A stretch of DNA of 64,000 nucleotides from Roseiarcus sp963783175. Its GTDB lineage: Bacteria > Pseudomonadota > Alphaproteobacteria > Rhizobiales > Beijerinckiaceae. The position numbers and the translations under genes are program-made. The notes below the pieces were generated by a model. The model had not been told where the DNA came from and did not search any database. It saw only the letters and a program-made list of their open reading frames with translations. This document shows positions 36,818 through 46,122 of the stretch, one piece after another. The stretch lies in assembly GCA_963783175.1 (NCBI GenBank), contig CAWANG010000035.1, positions 62,001 to 126,000 of the forward strand, read 5' to 3'. Numbering within the stretch: the first letter of the stretch is position 1; the number at the start of each line of letters is the position of its first letter.

Positions 36818-38014
36818 CTACACAGTCTCCGGTGACGAAGTCTCACGAAGGTAGCTCATCGCCGCGAGCACTCCGCTAGCCTCGCAATCGACGCCTGCGA
36901 GGCTGAGACTCATTTCAACGCCGGCGAGCGCGCCGAGCAGCGTCAATTCGTTGGTGTCGCCGAGGTGGCCGATCCGGAACGCCTTGCCGGCGAGCCGGCC
37001 GAGACCGGTGCCGAGCGACATGTCGAAGCGGTCGAGCGCAATCGCGCGGAAACGGTCTGCGTCGCGCCCCTCCGGCAGCATCACGCCGGTCAATACGGGC
37101 GAATGCAGCCGCGGGTCGAGGCAGATCGTCTCGAGGCCCCATGCCGCTACCGCGCGCCTCGTCGCTTCGCCATAACGTTGGTGCCGCGCGAAGACGTGGT
37201 CCAAGCCTTCCTCGTTGAGCATGTCGATAGCGACATCGAGGCCGTAGAGCAGGTTCGTCGCGGGCGTCGAGGGGAAGAAGCCGCGCGCATTGTGGGGGAT
37301 CATCTCCTCCCACGACCAGAACTGCTTGGCCCTCTCGGCCCCGCGCGCAAACGCCAGCGCCTTTTCGCCGACGGCGTTGAAGCCCAGGCCAGGCGGCAGC
37401 ATCAGGCCCTTCTGCGAGCCGGAAATGCTGACGTCGACGCCCCATTCGTCGTGACGGTAGTCGGCGCAGGCGAGCCCGGAAACGGTGTCGACCAGCAGCA
37501 AAGCAGGATGGCCCGCGGCGTCGATCGCCTTGCGGACTTCGTCGATCCGGGAGGTCGCCCCCGTCGAGGTCTCGTTGTGCACAACGCAGACCGCCTTGAT
37601 CGAATGGCCGGCATCCTCGCACAGCCGGCTCTCGATGCGCTGCGGATCGACGCCGCCGCGCCAATCGGAGCCGATGAATTCGGCCCGCAGGCGCAGTCTC
37701 GCCGCCATGTTCTTCCAGAGGGTGGCGAAATGTCCCGTCTCATACATGAGAACGGAGTCGCCCGGGGAAAACAGATTGGCGAGCGCCGCCTCCCAGGCCC
37801 CCGTTCCCGACGTCGGGTAGATGAAGACATGGCTGTCGGTCTTGAAGACGCCCTTGATCTTTGCGAGGACGCGCTGGCCCAACTTCTGGAAATGCGGTCC
37901 GCGATGATCGATGACGGGCATATCCATCGCCCGCAAAATCCGGTCGGGGATCGGGCTCGGCCCCGGAATTTGCAGGAAGTGCCGGCCCACGCGCCGCCCT
38001 TCGTTGCCGCCCAT
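36818..38014 (-). CDS. sgaA: serine-glyoxylate aminotransferase
   Basis: Class V PLP aminotransferase of 398 aa converting serine and glyoxylate to hydroxypyruvate and glycine, a serine-cycle and photorespiratory step. It contains QIPGPSPIPDRILRAM, DHRGPHFQKLGQ, TSGTGAWEAALANL, LLVDTVSGLACADYRHDEW, and the PLP Lys in SGSQKGLMLPPGLGFNAV near residue 200. The ATG at 38014 is preceded by GGAGGAAGCGGAG and gives the family N terminus. The open frame to 38155 is an artefactual extension. It is divergent from the YdiJ-type dehydrogenase. Confidence 0.9.
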   Translation of the reverse strand: MGGNEGRRVGRHFLQIPGPSPIPDRILRAMDMPVIDHRGPHFQKLGQRVLAKIKGVFKTDSHVFIYPTSGTGAWEAALANLFSPGDSVLMYETGHFATLWKNMAARLRLRAEFIGSDWRGGVDPQRIESRLCEDAGHSIKAVCVVHNETSTGATSRIDEVRKAIDAAGHPALLLVDTVSGLACADYRHDEWGVDVSISGSQKGLMLPPGLGFNAVGEKALAFARGAERAKQFWSWEEMIPHNARGFFPSTPATNLLYGLDVAIDMLNEEGLDHVFARHQRYGEATRRAVAAWGLETICLDPRLHSPVLTGVMLPEGRDADRFRAIALDRFDMSLGTGLGRLAGKAFRIGHLGDTNELTLLGALAGVEMSLSLAGVDCEASGVLAAMSYLRETSSPETV

Positions 38015-38210
38015 CTCCGCTTCCTCCGAAACCCGTTCTCCCGCCCTTGTGGAAGAGGGTCGGGGCGAAGCGCTCTGAAAAATGCGATGACCCTCATCCG
38101 CCTCGCATCGCTCGCGTCTTCCCCCACGAAGACCGGCGGAAGGGGCGAGCGTCACATTTTGACTTACTCAGCCTATTAGAGACATTCAATACCGAACGAA
38201 GGATGGCTAG

Positions 38211-41150
38211 ATGGGCGGTTCGGTTGCGGGGTTGGAACGCGCGCTGCGCGAGGAAGGCGTCGGCGAAGTCCAGTTCGACGCTTTCGCGCGGGGCCGTTAC
38301 GCGACCGACGCCTCATCCTATCAGATCATGCCGCTCGGCGTCGTCATGCCGGGCTCGATCGAAGAGGCGACGCGAGCCCTGAGCGTCGCCCGGTCGCGCA
38401 ACATTCCCGTTCTGCCGCGAGGCGGGGGAACCTCGCAAAGCGGGCAGACGGTGAATGCGGCGCTGGTCGTTGACTGTTCCAAACGGCTGACCAAGCTCCT
38501 GTCGCTCGATGCGCAGGGGCGGCGCTGTCGGGTCGAGCCCGGCATCGTGCTCGACGACCTCAATCGCCAGTTGAAGCCGGAGGGGCTGTGGTTTCCGGTC
38601 GATATCTCGACGGCGTCGCGCGCGACGATCGGCGGCATGGCGGGCAACAATTCCTGCGGCGGCCGATCGCTTCGCTATGGCACGATGCGCGACAACGTGC
38701 TCTCGATCGACGCCGTTCTCGCCGACGGTTCGCCCGCCCATTTCGGCGCCGTTCAGGCCGACCTCTCCGATCTCGCTGTCGACGACCCGCGGCAGGCGCT
38801 ATTCCGGGACATATTGCGGATCGGCGCGCGGGAAGCCGATGAAGTTGCCGCTCGGTTTCCCTCCGTGCAGCGACGGGTCGGCGGCTACAATCTCGACGCG
38901 CTGACGCCACCGGGCAGCCAGTCCGGGGGTAGCGTCAATCTTGCTCATCTTCTCGTTGGCTCCGAAGGCACGCTCGCCTTCTCGACGGCGATCGAACTGA
39001 AGCTGTCGCCGCTGCTGGGGCGGCGCGCGGTCGGGGTATGCCATTTCGGATCGTTCTTCGACGCGATGGACGCCGCGCAGCATATCGTCGCGCTGAAGCC
39101 GATCGCGGTCGAGCTCGTCGATCAGACGATGATCGGACTCGCGGCCGATATTCCGATCTTCAAGCCGACGCTCTCCGCGTTTCTGCACGGCGCGCCCGAA
39201 GCGCTCCTCGTGGTCGAATTCGCCGAAAGCGACGACGAGAACCGCAAACAGCTCTCCAGTCTGACGCAGCTCGTCGGCGATCTTGGCTTCGGCTGGGACC
39301 GTGAGGGCAGAAAATGGGGCGGCGTCGTCGAAGTGCTCGACCCGGCGCTGCAAACGTCGATCGCCGAGATGCGCGCGGCGGGGCTGAACATCATGATGTC
39401 GATGAAGGAGGCGCGCAAACCCGTCTCGTTCGTCGAGGATTGCGCGGTCCCGCTGCCTCATTTGGCCGAATATACGGCCCGGCTGACGGAAGTCTTCGAA
39501 AGGCACGGCACGCGCGGCACATGGTACGCGCACGCCTCCGAAGGATGCCTGCACGTCCGCCCCGTGCTCAATCTGAAACTGGACAAGGACGTCAAGGCGA
39601 TGCGCGCGATCGCGGAAGAGGCCTTCGCGCTCGTGCGCGCCTACAAGGGGTCGCATTCGGGCGAGCACGGCGACGGCATCGTGCGCTCCGAATTTCACGA
39701 GAGCATGTTCGGCTCGCGGCTCGTGCGCGCGTTCGAGGAGGTCAAGGACCGCTTCGACCCGAATGGGCTCTTTAACCCAGGCAAAATCGTCCGCGCGCCC
39801 CGCTTCGACGACCGGACGAATTTTCGCTTCCATCCGGACTATCGCGTCCTCGAATTCGAGCCCGTCCTCGACTGGTCCGCCTTTCCCGGCGCCGCCGGCG
39901 GCTTCACCGGCGCCGTCGAGATGTGCAACAACAACGGCGAATGCCGGAAGCTCGCCGGCGGCGCGATGTGTCCCTCGTATCGCGTGACCCGCGATGAGCG
40001 CGACGTGACGCGGGGCCGCGCGAATGTGTTGCGTCTCGCGATATCAGGCCAGCTGGGCCCGGGCGCCCTGGCGTCAGATGAAATGGCCGAAACCCTGAAG
40101 CTCTGCGTGTCCTGCAAGGCGTGCCGCCGCGAATGCCCGACCGGCGTCGACATGTCGCGAATGAAGATCGAGGTTCTCGCGGCGCGCGCGCGCAACGGTC
40201 GCCTTGGCGCGCGTGAGCGCCTTTTCGCGTACCTGCCGCGCTACGCGGGGCTGGCGTCTCGCCTGCACGCTGTGATGAATTTGCGCGATCGGGCTCCATT
40301 TCTCGCGAAATCGTCCGAGTGGCTGCTAGGGCTTGCCGCCGAGCGAAGCTTGCCCTCGTGGCGTCCGGATTCTTTCCGCGTCGGTCGTGAAGCCTATGGT
40401 CCCGAGGCGGGTCCGGAGGTCGTCCTGTTCGCCGATACGTTCAACGTGACATTCGAGCGCGAGAAGATCGACGCCGCGTTGCGGGTTCTCGTCGCGGCGG
40501 GTTATCGCGTACATGTCGCGAAGACTGCCGGTCGGCCGATCTGTTGCGGCCGCACCTTCCTCGCGGCCGGGCTGGTGGATGAGGCGCGCTTCGAGGCCTC
40601 GCGATCCCTCGCCGTTCTCGCGCCATACGCGGAGCGAAACATTCCGATCGTGGGCCTGGAGCCGAGCTGCCTCCTGACGTTCCGTGACGAGGCGACCGCG
40701 ATGCGGCTCGGCGAAAGGGCCGACAAAGTCTCGGGTTGCGCAGTCCTGTTTGAGCAGTTCGTCGCCCGCGAACGGGATGCGGGGCGCTTCAAGATCGAAC
40801 TCGCGCCGATCGCGGCGAAGGCGCTGTTGCATGGTCACTGCCATCAGAAGAGTTTCGGCGCCATGGCGGCGACCGAAAAAGCGCTTCGCCTGATTCCCGG
40901 GCTGGAGGTGCAGACGATCGAGTCCAGTTGCTGCGGCATGGCCGGCGCATTCGGCTATCAGGCGGAAACCTACGAAATTGCCCTCGCGATCGGCGAACTG
41001 TCGCTGCTTCCCCGCGTGCGCGAGGCGGATGAAGCGACGCTCATCGTCGCCGACGGTTTTTCCTGCCGCCATCAAATTCGCGATGCGACGAAGCGCGCGG
41101 CGATCCACGTCGCGGAGGCGCTGGATCGCGCGCTGGCGCCCGGGCGCTGA
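38211..41150 (+). CDS. YdiJ-type FAD/Fe-S D-2-hydroxyacid dehydrogenase
   Basis: 979-aa fused flavoprotein of the GlcD-plus-GlcF/CCG type. The FAD_binding_4 domain (about 40-180) has PRGGGTSQSGQTVN and IGGMAGNNSCGGRSLRYG. The FAD-oxidase C domain (about 260-530) has LVGSEGTLAF, THASEGCLHV-like YAHASEGCLHVRP and GSHSGEHGDG. The ferredoxin-like segment has CNNNGECRKLAGGAMCPSYR and CVSCKACRRECPTGVD. The C-terminal CCG domain contains PICCGRTF and ESSCCGMAGAFGY. Such proteins oxidise D-2-hydroxyglutarate, D-lactate or glycolate; the substrate is not decidable here. It is divergent from sgaA. Confidence 0.88.
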   Translation: MGGSVAGLERALREEGVGEVQFDAFARGRYATDASSYQIMPLGVVMPGSIEEATRALSVARSRNIPVLPRGGGTSQSGQTVNAALVVDCSKRLTKLLSLDAQGRRCRVEPGIVLDDLNRQLKPEGLWFPVDISTASRATIGGMAGNNSCGGRSLRYGTMRDNVLSIDAVLADGSPAHFGAVQADLSDLAVDDPRQALFRDILRIGAREADEVAARFPSVQRRVGGYNLDALTPPGSQSGGSVNLAHLLVGSEGTLAFSTAIELKLSPLLGRRAVGVCHFGSFFDAMDAAQHIVALKPIAVELVDQTMIGLAADIPIFKPTLSAFLHGAPEALLVVEFAESDDENRKQLSSLTQLVGDLGFGWDREGRKWGGVVEVLDPALQTSIAEMRAAGLNIMMSMKEARKPVSFVEDCAVPLPHLAEYTARLTEVFERHGTRGTWYAHASEGCLHVRPVLNLKLDKDVKAMRAIAEEAFALVRAYKGSHSGEHGDGIVRSEFHESMFGSRLVRAFEEVKDRFDPNGLFNPGKIVRAPRFDDRTNFRFHPDYRVLEFEPVLDWSAFPGAAGGFTGAVEMCNNNGECRKLAGGAMCPSYRVTRDERDVTRGRANVLRLAISGQLGPGALASDEMAETLKLCVSCKACRRECPTGVDMSRMKIEVLAARARNGRLGARERLFAYLPRYAGLASRLHAVMNLRDRAPFLAKSSEWLLGLAAERSLPSWRPDSFRVGREAYGPEAGPEVVLFADTFNVTFEREKIDAALRVLVAAGYRVHVAKTAGRPICCGRTFLAAGLVDEARFEASRSLAVLAPYAERNIPIVGLEPSCLLTFRDEATAMRLGERADKVSGCAVLFEQFVARERDAGRFKIELAPIAAKALLHGHCHQKSFGAMAATEKALRLIPGLEVQTIESSCCGMAGAFGYQAETYEIALAIGELSLLPRVREADEATLIVADGFSCRHQIRDATKRAAIHVAEALDRALAPGR

Positions 41151-41209
41151 GGAGCGGAGGCTGCCTTCGAAGCCCATCAGCCCTGGAAAATCAATTTCCA
41201 GAGCGCACT

Positions 41210-41908
41210 CTAAACCGTTTTCGTCGCTTCATAACGTTTCTTGCTCTCGGCGTCGGGCGGGTAAAGACCCGGCAGAGACGCCCCTGCCAGGACCTCCTGC
41301 ATGATCCAATCTTCGAGCCGTTCTTGCTCAGGCGCCAATTCGACGACGATATCAACAAGCGCGGCCGGGATAAGAACAGCGCCGTCGTTATCCGCCACGA
41401 TGAAATCGCCTGGAAACACGGCGACGCCGCCGCATGCGATTGGTTCCTGCCAATTGACGAATGTGAGCCCGGCTATCGATGGCGGGGCAGCCGCGCCCTG
41501 ACACCAAACCGGCAGGCCGGTCTCGAGCACCCCGGCCAAATCCCGCACGGCGCCGTCGGTAATGAGCCCGGCGACACCTCTCCTCGCCATCCTTGCGCAC
41601 AAAATGTCGCCAAAAATACCCGCGTCATCGACCCCCATCGCATCTGCGACGGCGATGCAGCCTTCCGGCATGGATTCGATCGCGGCGCGAGTGGACTTCG
41701 GCGAAGACCAGGATTCCGGTGTCGCCAGATCTTCGCGCGCTGGAACGAACCGCAAAGTGAACGCGCGTCCTGCAAGTCGAGGTTGCGCCGGCCTCAGCGG
41801 TCGCGCGCCGCGCATCCATACGTTGCGGAGGCCCTTTTTAAGAAGGACGGTCGTAATTGTCGCTGTTGTAACCTTGCGAAGAATTTCGATTATTTTCGCG
41901 TCCGTCAT
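41210..41908 (-). CDS. RraA-family protein (HMG/oxaloacetate aldolase-like)
   Basis: 232 aa. The RraA fold signature includes IAVADAMGVDDAGIFGDILCARMARRGVAGLITDGAVRDLAGV, with the Asp and Arg of DGAVRD used for metal and pyruvate binding in 4-hydroxy-4-methyl-2-oxoglutarate aldolases. FVNWQEPIACGGVAVFPGDFIVADNDGAVLIP follows. RraA-fold proteins are either RNase E inhibitors or class II aldolases; the longer form with C-terminal extension here favours the aldolase branch. It is alone on its strand between unrelated genes. Confidence 0.8.
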   Translation of the reverse strand: MTDAKIIEILRKVTTATITTVLLKKGLRNVWMRGARPLRPAQPRLAGRAFTLRFVPAREDLATPESWSSPKSTRAAIESMPEGCIAVADAMGVDDAGIFGDILCARMARRGVAGLITDGAVRDLAGVLETGLPVWCQGAAAPPSIAGLTFVNWQEPIACGGVAVFPGDFIVADNDGAVLIPAALVDIVVELAPEQERLEDWIMQEVLAGASLPGLYPPDAESKKRYEATKTV

Positions 41909-42138
41909 CCGCGTGGCCCTCTCGCCGCCTGAAGCATAGCTTGGATGATTGTGATCATGCCGCCGTTTTTACTCGGAACGCCAGAGGCCGCATAGGCGGC
42001 CCGCGGCCTTGGCCTTGTCGCGAATTCGACGAGCTGCGAGGTTCCTTGATCAAGCCGCCGCCCGGGGCAATATTGCCGCGCCGAACAGCCGTTCCCCGCT
42101 CTTGTGAACGGGTTCATCACGATTGAGGAGATTCACCG

Positions 42139-42342
42139 ATGCCCGATTCTCTGCCGAATATCGCCGACATCGACGAGCGCATCGCCATTCTAAAGGAAAA
42201 TCTCCGCGAGCTGGTTGAGCAATCCGCCTCATATTCCGGCGCCGCGGACGAGGACCTCGTGTCGCGGCGCATCGCCGAACAAGAGGCGGAGCTCGAGCTC
42301 TTGACGAAGCGTCGAGACGAGCTTTCTCAAACGCGCTCGTAG
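42139..42342 (+). CDS. small conserved-looking protein, 67 aa
   Basis: Not recognised. MPDSLPNIADIDERIAILKE is followed by a long charged helix rich in Glu, Leu and Arg, predicted coiled coil (LVEQSASYSGAADEDLVSRR and IAEQEAELELLTKRRDELS). A GAGGAGATTCACCG ribosome site supports the start. It is 22 bp upstream of the deaminase gene and co-directional, likely one transcript. Confidence 0.6.
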   Translation: MPDSLPNIADIDERIAILKENLRELVEQSASYSGAADEDLVSRRIAEQEAELELLTKRRDELSQTRS

Positions 42343-42364
42343 CTCTGCGGCTCTCGAGGCCCAC

Positions 42365-42820
42365 GTGGACAGTCGACGCCCGGCGCCCGGCGCCAAGATG
42401 GCGGCAGCTCTCACCGCGTCTTTGCTGAGCCCGAACCGGGTTCGCCGGGTCGGCGCTCTCCTTGTCGCCGCCGATGGGACGGAGATCGCGGCCTGCAACA
42501 CGTTTCCGGCTGGCGTGCGCGACCTCGAGGAGCGCCATAAAGGCGACGGCCAATTCGTCTGGATGGAGCATGCCGAGCGCCGCGCGATCTTTGAAGCGGC
42601 CCGGCGCGGCGTTGCGACGGCCGGCGCCCATCTCACCACGACCTTCTTCCCCTGCATCGATTGCGCGCGGGCGATCGTCGACGCCGGCGTCGCTTGCCTG
42701 GACGCGCCGGCCCCCGATTTCGACGATCCTGTCTGGGGCGCGTCGTTCGGGCGATCGCAGACGATCCTGGCCGAAGGCGGCGTGGAGATCCGCATTATCG
42801 CGGCGGCCGCTCGCTCATGA
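42365..42820 (+). CDS. cytidine/deoxycytidylate deaminase-family protein
   Basis: 151 aa with the zinc motif HAERRAI (His and catalytic Glu, near residue 70) and the distal PCIDCARAI (two Cys, near 100). TTFFPCIDC matches the dCMP-deaminase subgroup, which makes dUMP for dTTP synthesis, although the substrate is inferred. The start is uncertain: GTG/ATG choices within the first 12 residues change little. Confidence 0.8.
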   Translation: MDSRRPAPGAKMAAALTASLLSPNRVRRVGALLVAADGTEIAACNTFPAGVRDLEERHKGDGQFVWMEHAERRAIFEAARRGVATAGAHLTTTFFPCIDCARAIVDAGVACLDAPAPDFDDPVWGASFGRSQTILAEGGVEIRIIAAAARS

Positions 42821-42837
42821 GACCCAGCCGCGGGCGG

Positions 42838-43761
42838 TCACCCGATCTCCTGTAGTCGTCCCGTCTGGCGCACAATGAGGCTCTCGACGTCGGCGATGTC
42901 GGCTGCGGAAAGGGTCGCGCCGGGCTTGCGCAGCGTGGGGGAAGCGATCGCGCCTCGCTTGGCGAGGATATGTTTGCGCACCGCGAGGCCGATTCCCGGC
43001 TGTTGTTCGTAGCGGGCGAGCGGAAGATAGGCGTCGAACAGGTCGCGCCCCCGCTCGCGATCGCCGTCGCGAAACGCCTTCACCACGCCAATCATCATCT
43101 CAGGGTATGCGAAGCCGGTCATCGCGCCATCCGCCCCGCGCTGAAGCTCCTCCGGCAGGAACAGGCCGCCGTTGCCGGTCAGGATCGAAATGCGCCGCTC
43201 GCCTTGGTCGCTCGCCGCGCGCAAGGCCGCGATCTTGGCCAGGCCGGGCCAGTCCTCGTGCTTCAGCATCACGCAAGTGGGGAGCGCCTCGACGATGCGG
43301 AGAATGACCTTGGGCGCAATCTGCACTTGGGTCGTGAGCGGATAATCCTGCAAGGCGAACGGCGTTGCGCCCAGCGCCTCGGCGACGCTGTCGAAATAGC
43401 TGAAGATCTGCTCGTCGGTGCGCAAATGGCCGGGCGGGGCGACCATGACGCCCGCGGCGCCCGCGTCCATCGCGCTCGCCGCGAGTGTCCGGATCGACGC
43501 CAGCCCCGGCGCCGACACGCCGACGATGGTCGGCGCGCCGCGCGCGCGGGCAATCGCGCGGCCGATGAAGGCGCGCGATTCCTCCTCGGTCAATTTCGGC
43601 GCTTCGCCCATCACGCCGAGGATGGTGAGGCCGTTCGCGCCGCGTTCGAGATAGAAATCGACCAAGCGATCGACGCTCTCGAGATCGAGCGCCCCGTTGT
43701 CGGAGAAGGGCGTCGCAGCGATGATGAAGACGCCGTTCGCGCTTTCGTCGAGCAAAGCCAT
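42838..43761 (-). CDS. DapA-family (dihydrodipicolinate synthase/KDG aldolase-like) lyase
   Basis: 307-aa TIM-barrel class I aldolase. It contains FIIAATPFSDNGALDLESV, ILGVMGEAPKLTEEE (GTTGE-equivalent), VMVAPPGHLRTDEQIFSYF, the conserved Tyr in LQDYPLTT and the Schiff-base Lys in CVMLKHEDWPG near residue 163. The active-site loop differs from true DHDPS, so a catabolic role is likely. It starts at 43761 with TGATG overlap of the ferredoxin stop; the frame to 43812 is an extension inside that gene. It is the last gene of the importer/CoA cassette. Confidence 0.8.
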   Translation of the reverse strand: MALLDESANGVFIIAATPFSDNGALDLESVDRLVDFYLERGANGLTILGVMGEAPKLTEEESRAFIGRAIARARGAPTIVGVSAPGLASIRTLAASAMDAGAAGVMVAPPGHLRTDEQIFSYFDSVAEALGATPFALQDYPLTTQVQIAPKVILRIVEALPTCVMLKHEDWPGLAKIAALRAASDQGERRISILTGNGGLFLPEELQRGADGAMTGFAYPEMMIGVVKAFRDGDRERGRDLFDAYLPLARYEQQPGIGLAVRKHILAKRGAIASPTLRKPGATLSAADIADVESLIVRQTGRLQEIG

Positions 43762-44135
43762 CAGCCAGTCCCCTTGCGGTCGCCCTCGTGTGGCGAGCCT
43801 CGACCCTGCCATTCGCGCATCGCGACCAGCGGATGGTCGAGCGCGCTGACGTGCGCCGAATCCGCGCCGCCGGGCGAGCCCCAGCCGGTGACCGCGGAGG
43901 CGGAAAATTCGGCGTTAGCGCGTTCGAACCCGCGCTCGTTTTCCGGCAGATCGGCGACGGCGAATATCGCGTCGACCGGACAGACGGACAGGCAAAGCCC
44001 GCAGTCGATGCACTCGTCGGGCTGGATATACATCATCCGCCCTCCCTCGTAGATGCACTCGACCGGACACGCCTCCTGGCAGGCGCCGTCCTTGACGGAG
44101 ATGCAAGTAGAGGCGATCACATACGCCATGTGCAA
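43761..44135 (-). CDS. ferredoxin, two-cluster FdxA type
   Basis: 124 aa. MAYVIASTCISVKDGACQEACPVECIYEGG has the first Fe-S ligand set, and CIDCGLCLSVCPVDAIF the second. The C-terminal extension of about 60 residues lacks Cys. It probably supplies or accepts electrons for the flavoprotein or hydroxylase steps of the cassette. Alternative ATG at 44129. Confidence 0.85.
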   Translation of the reverse strand: MHMAYVIASTCISVKDGACQEACPVECIYEGGRMMYIQPDECIDCGLCLSVCPVDAIFAVADLPENERGFERANAEFSASAVTGWGSPGGADSAHVSALDHPLVAMREWQGRGSPHEGDRKGTG

Positions 44136-44147
44136 CTGTCCGCCGCC

Positions 44148-44924
44148 TCAGCGCCCGCGCCATTGCGGCGCGCGCTTTTCCTTGAAGGCGCTGACTCCCT
44201 CCTCTTGATCTGACGATTGCAGCGCCTCGATCAGCGCCGGCAAGCGCAGCATCTGCGCCTCTCTCGCGGTGACGCGCTCGCCGGCCCGCACCATCTGCTT
44301 GATCGCACGCACCGAAAGCGGCGCGCAGGCGAGGATGTCGGCAGTCCAGCGGGCGACCGCGTCATCGAGCGCTTCCGGCGCCACGACCTCGTTGACCAGG
44401 CCCAAGCGCAAGGCCTCGTCGGCGCCGATGCGCCGGCCAGTGAGCAGCATGCCCATCGCCTGGACATGGGGAATTCGGCGCGCGAGAAGCGCAATGCCGC
44501 CGTCGAGCGCGAGGCGCCCGACGCGCGGCTCGGGCAGGCCGAAGCTCGCATCGGCCGAGGCGACGACGATGTCGCAGCCGAGCATCATCTCCATGCCGCC
44601 GCCCAGGGCGTAGCCGTTGACGCGTGCGATCACCGGGACATCGAGTGTATCGCGCAGCGCAATACCGCCGAAACCGCCGGGTCGGGCTTGAGCCCAATAG
44701 TCGAGGCCGGTCGCGCCCGAGCCGCCCTTCATGTCCGCGCCGGCGCAGAACGCGCGCGCGCCGGCGCCGGTAAGCACGGCGACGCGGATATCGCGATCCC
44801 TCTCGATCGCCTCCCAGATCCGGATGAGCTCGGCCTCGGTCGCCTGATCGACGGCGTTATGCCGTTCCGGCCGGTTGATCGTCACCCGCGCCACGTGGTT
44901 ATGAACCGAGAACAGCACGCTCAA
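44148..44924 (-). CDS. enoyl-CoA hydratase/isomerase-family protein
   Basis: 258-aa crotonase-fold protein. It contains VTINRPERHNAVDQATEAEL, the oxyanion hole ARAFCAGADMKGGSG near 62-76 and VNGYALGGGMEMMLGCDIVVA near 98-118 with LGLPEPRVG-type FGLPEPRVGRLALDGG. Glu and Asp catalytic residues could be read at the GLPEP site. It overlaps the upstream CoA-transferase by 4 nt (ATGA), so the two are translationally coupled. Confidence 0.86.
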   Translation of the reverse strand: MSVLFSVHNHVARVTINRPERHNAVDQATEAELIRIWEAIERDRDIRVAVLTGAGARAFCAGADMKGGSGATGLDYWAQARPGGFGGIALRDTLDVPVIARVNGYALGGGMEMMLGCDIVVASADASFGLPEPRVGRLALDGGIALLARRIPHVQAMGMLLTGRRIGADEALRLGLVNEVVAPEALDDAVARWTADILACAPLSVRAIKQMVRAGERVTAREAQMLRLPALIEALQSSDQEEGVSAFKEKRAPQWRGR

Positions 44925-46111
44925 GCGACGATTCCCGTGCGCTTCAAGGCTGCGATGCGCTCGGCCGAATAGCCGGCCTCGCTCAACACCGACTCGCCGT
45001 CTGCGCCGAGCGCGGGCGGGGCTCGGCGCAGCTGGAACGCGCCCTCGGCCATGGCGAGCGGCGTGCCGATCAGCGCCTGGGCGCCGGCCTCGCCGTTAAG
45101 CGTCACCACCGTTCCGTTCGCCTTGGTCTGGTCGTGGCCGAGCGCCTCGGCGAGAGTCAACACCGGGGCGCAGAGCAGGTCTCGTTCGTCGAGCCGCGCG
45201 AGCCAATATTCGGTGGTGTTCGAGGCGAAGCGCTCGCGAAACATCGCCTGCAATTCCGCCTTGTGAGCGACCTGCCCGGCGAAGGTCGCGTAGCGCTGAT
45301 CGGCGGAAAAATCGGGCAGTCCGAGCGCCGCGCAAATGTCCTGCAACGGGTTGGTCTTGAAGGCGCCGACCAGCACGATGGCGCCGTCGGTGGTCTCGAA
45401 GCCGCCGGTCAGCGGATACGAGCCCCAGGAAAAGTGCCGGCCGCGCTGCAGCCACATCGCCGCTTCCTGCATCTGCATGGCGAGCATCGATTCGAACAGC
45501 GACACGGCGACCTGCTGGCCGCGGCCGGTCTTCTCGCGCTGCAGCAGCGCGAGCAGGATCGCCTGAACGAGATGCATGCCCGCGGTATAGTCGCAAAGCG
45601 CCGTCGCATAGACGGCAAGCGGCTCGTCGTCGTTGCATTTGCGGCGCATCACGCCGGAGAGCGCCTGAGCCAGAATGTCCTGACCGCCCTTATAGGCGAG
45701 CGGCCCGCTCCGTCCGAAGCCGGAGCCGAAGGCGCAGATGATGCGCGGATTGATCCTGGCGAGATCGTCGTAGCCGAAACCCATGCGCTCCATCACGCCG
45801 GCGCGAAAATTGTTGACGACGACGTCGGCCCCGCGCACGAGGTCGTAAATGATCGCCTTGCCGTCATCCTTGCGCAGATCGAGGGCGATCGACCGCTTGT
45901 TGCGGTTGAGGCTGCGGAAAACCGGGTTGTCGAGGCCGTCCGGATCGTCGGGGATCGAGGAGCGCGACAGATCGCCCGCCCCGGGCCGCTCGATCTTGAT
46001 GACGTCGGCGCCGTAATCGGCCAGCACCTGGGTGGCGCTCGGTCCCAGCATCACCTGGGTGAAGTCGATGACGCGCACACCGGACAGCGGCTGGATGACG
46101 GAAGAGTCCAT
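44921..46111 (-). CDS. class III (CaiB/BaiF-type) CoA-transferase
   Basis: 396 aa. It contains VRVIDFTQVMLGPSATQVLADYGADVIKIERPGAGD, the RSLNRNKRSIALDLR motif, NNFRAGVMERMGFGYDDL, and the catalytic Asp in ATALCDYTAGMHLVQAILLALLQREKTGRGQ near residue 170. It transfers CoA from a donor thioester (often succinyl-CoA) to an organic acid, activating it for the hydratase. Confidence 0.9.
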   Translation of the reverse strand: MDSSVIQPLSGVRVIDFTQVMLGPSATQVLADYGADVIKIERPGAGDLSRSSIPDDPDGLDNPVFRSLNRNKRSIALDLRKDDGKAIIYDLVRGADVVVNNFRAGVMERMGFGYDDLARINPRIICAFGSGFGRSGPLAYKGGQDILAQALSGVMRRKCNDDEPLAVYATALCDYTAGMHLVQAILLALLQREKTGRGQQVAVSLFESMLAMQMQEAAMWLQRGRHFSWGSYPLTGGFETTDGAIVLVGAFKTNPLQDICAALGLPDFSADQRYATFAGQVAHKAELQAMFRERFASNTTEYWLARLDERDLLCAPVLTLAEALGHDQTKANGTVVTLNGEAGAQALIGTPLAMAEGAFQLRRAPPALGADGESVLSEAGYSAERIAALKRTGIVA

Positions 46112-46122
46112 GGCCCTCGATC

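Noticed and set aside
38015..38155. N-terminal extension of serine-glyoxylate aminotransferase
   Set aside because: No family similarity, and a strong ribosome site precedes the ATG at 38014.
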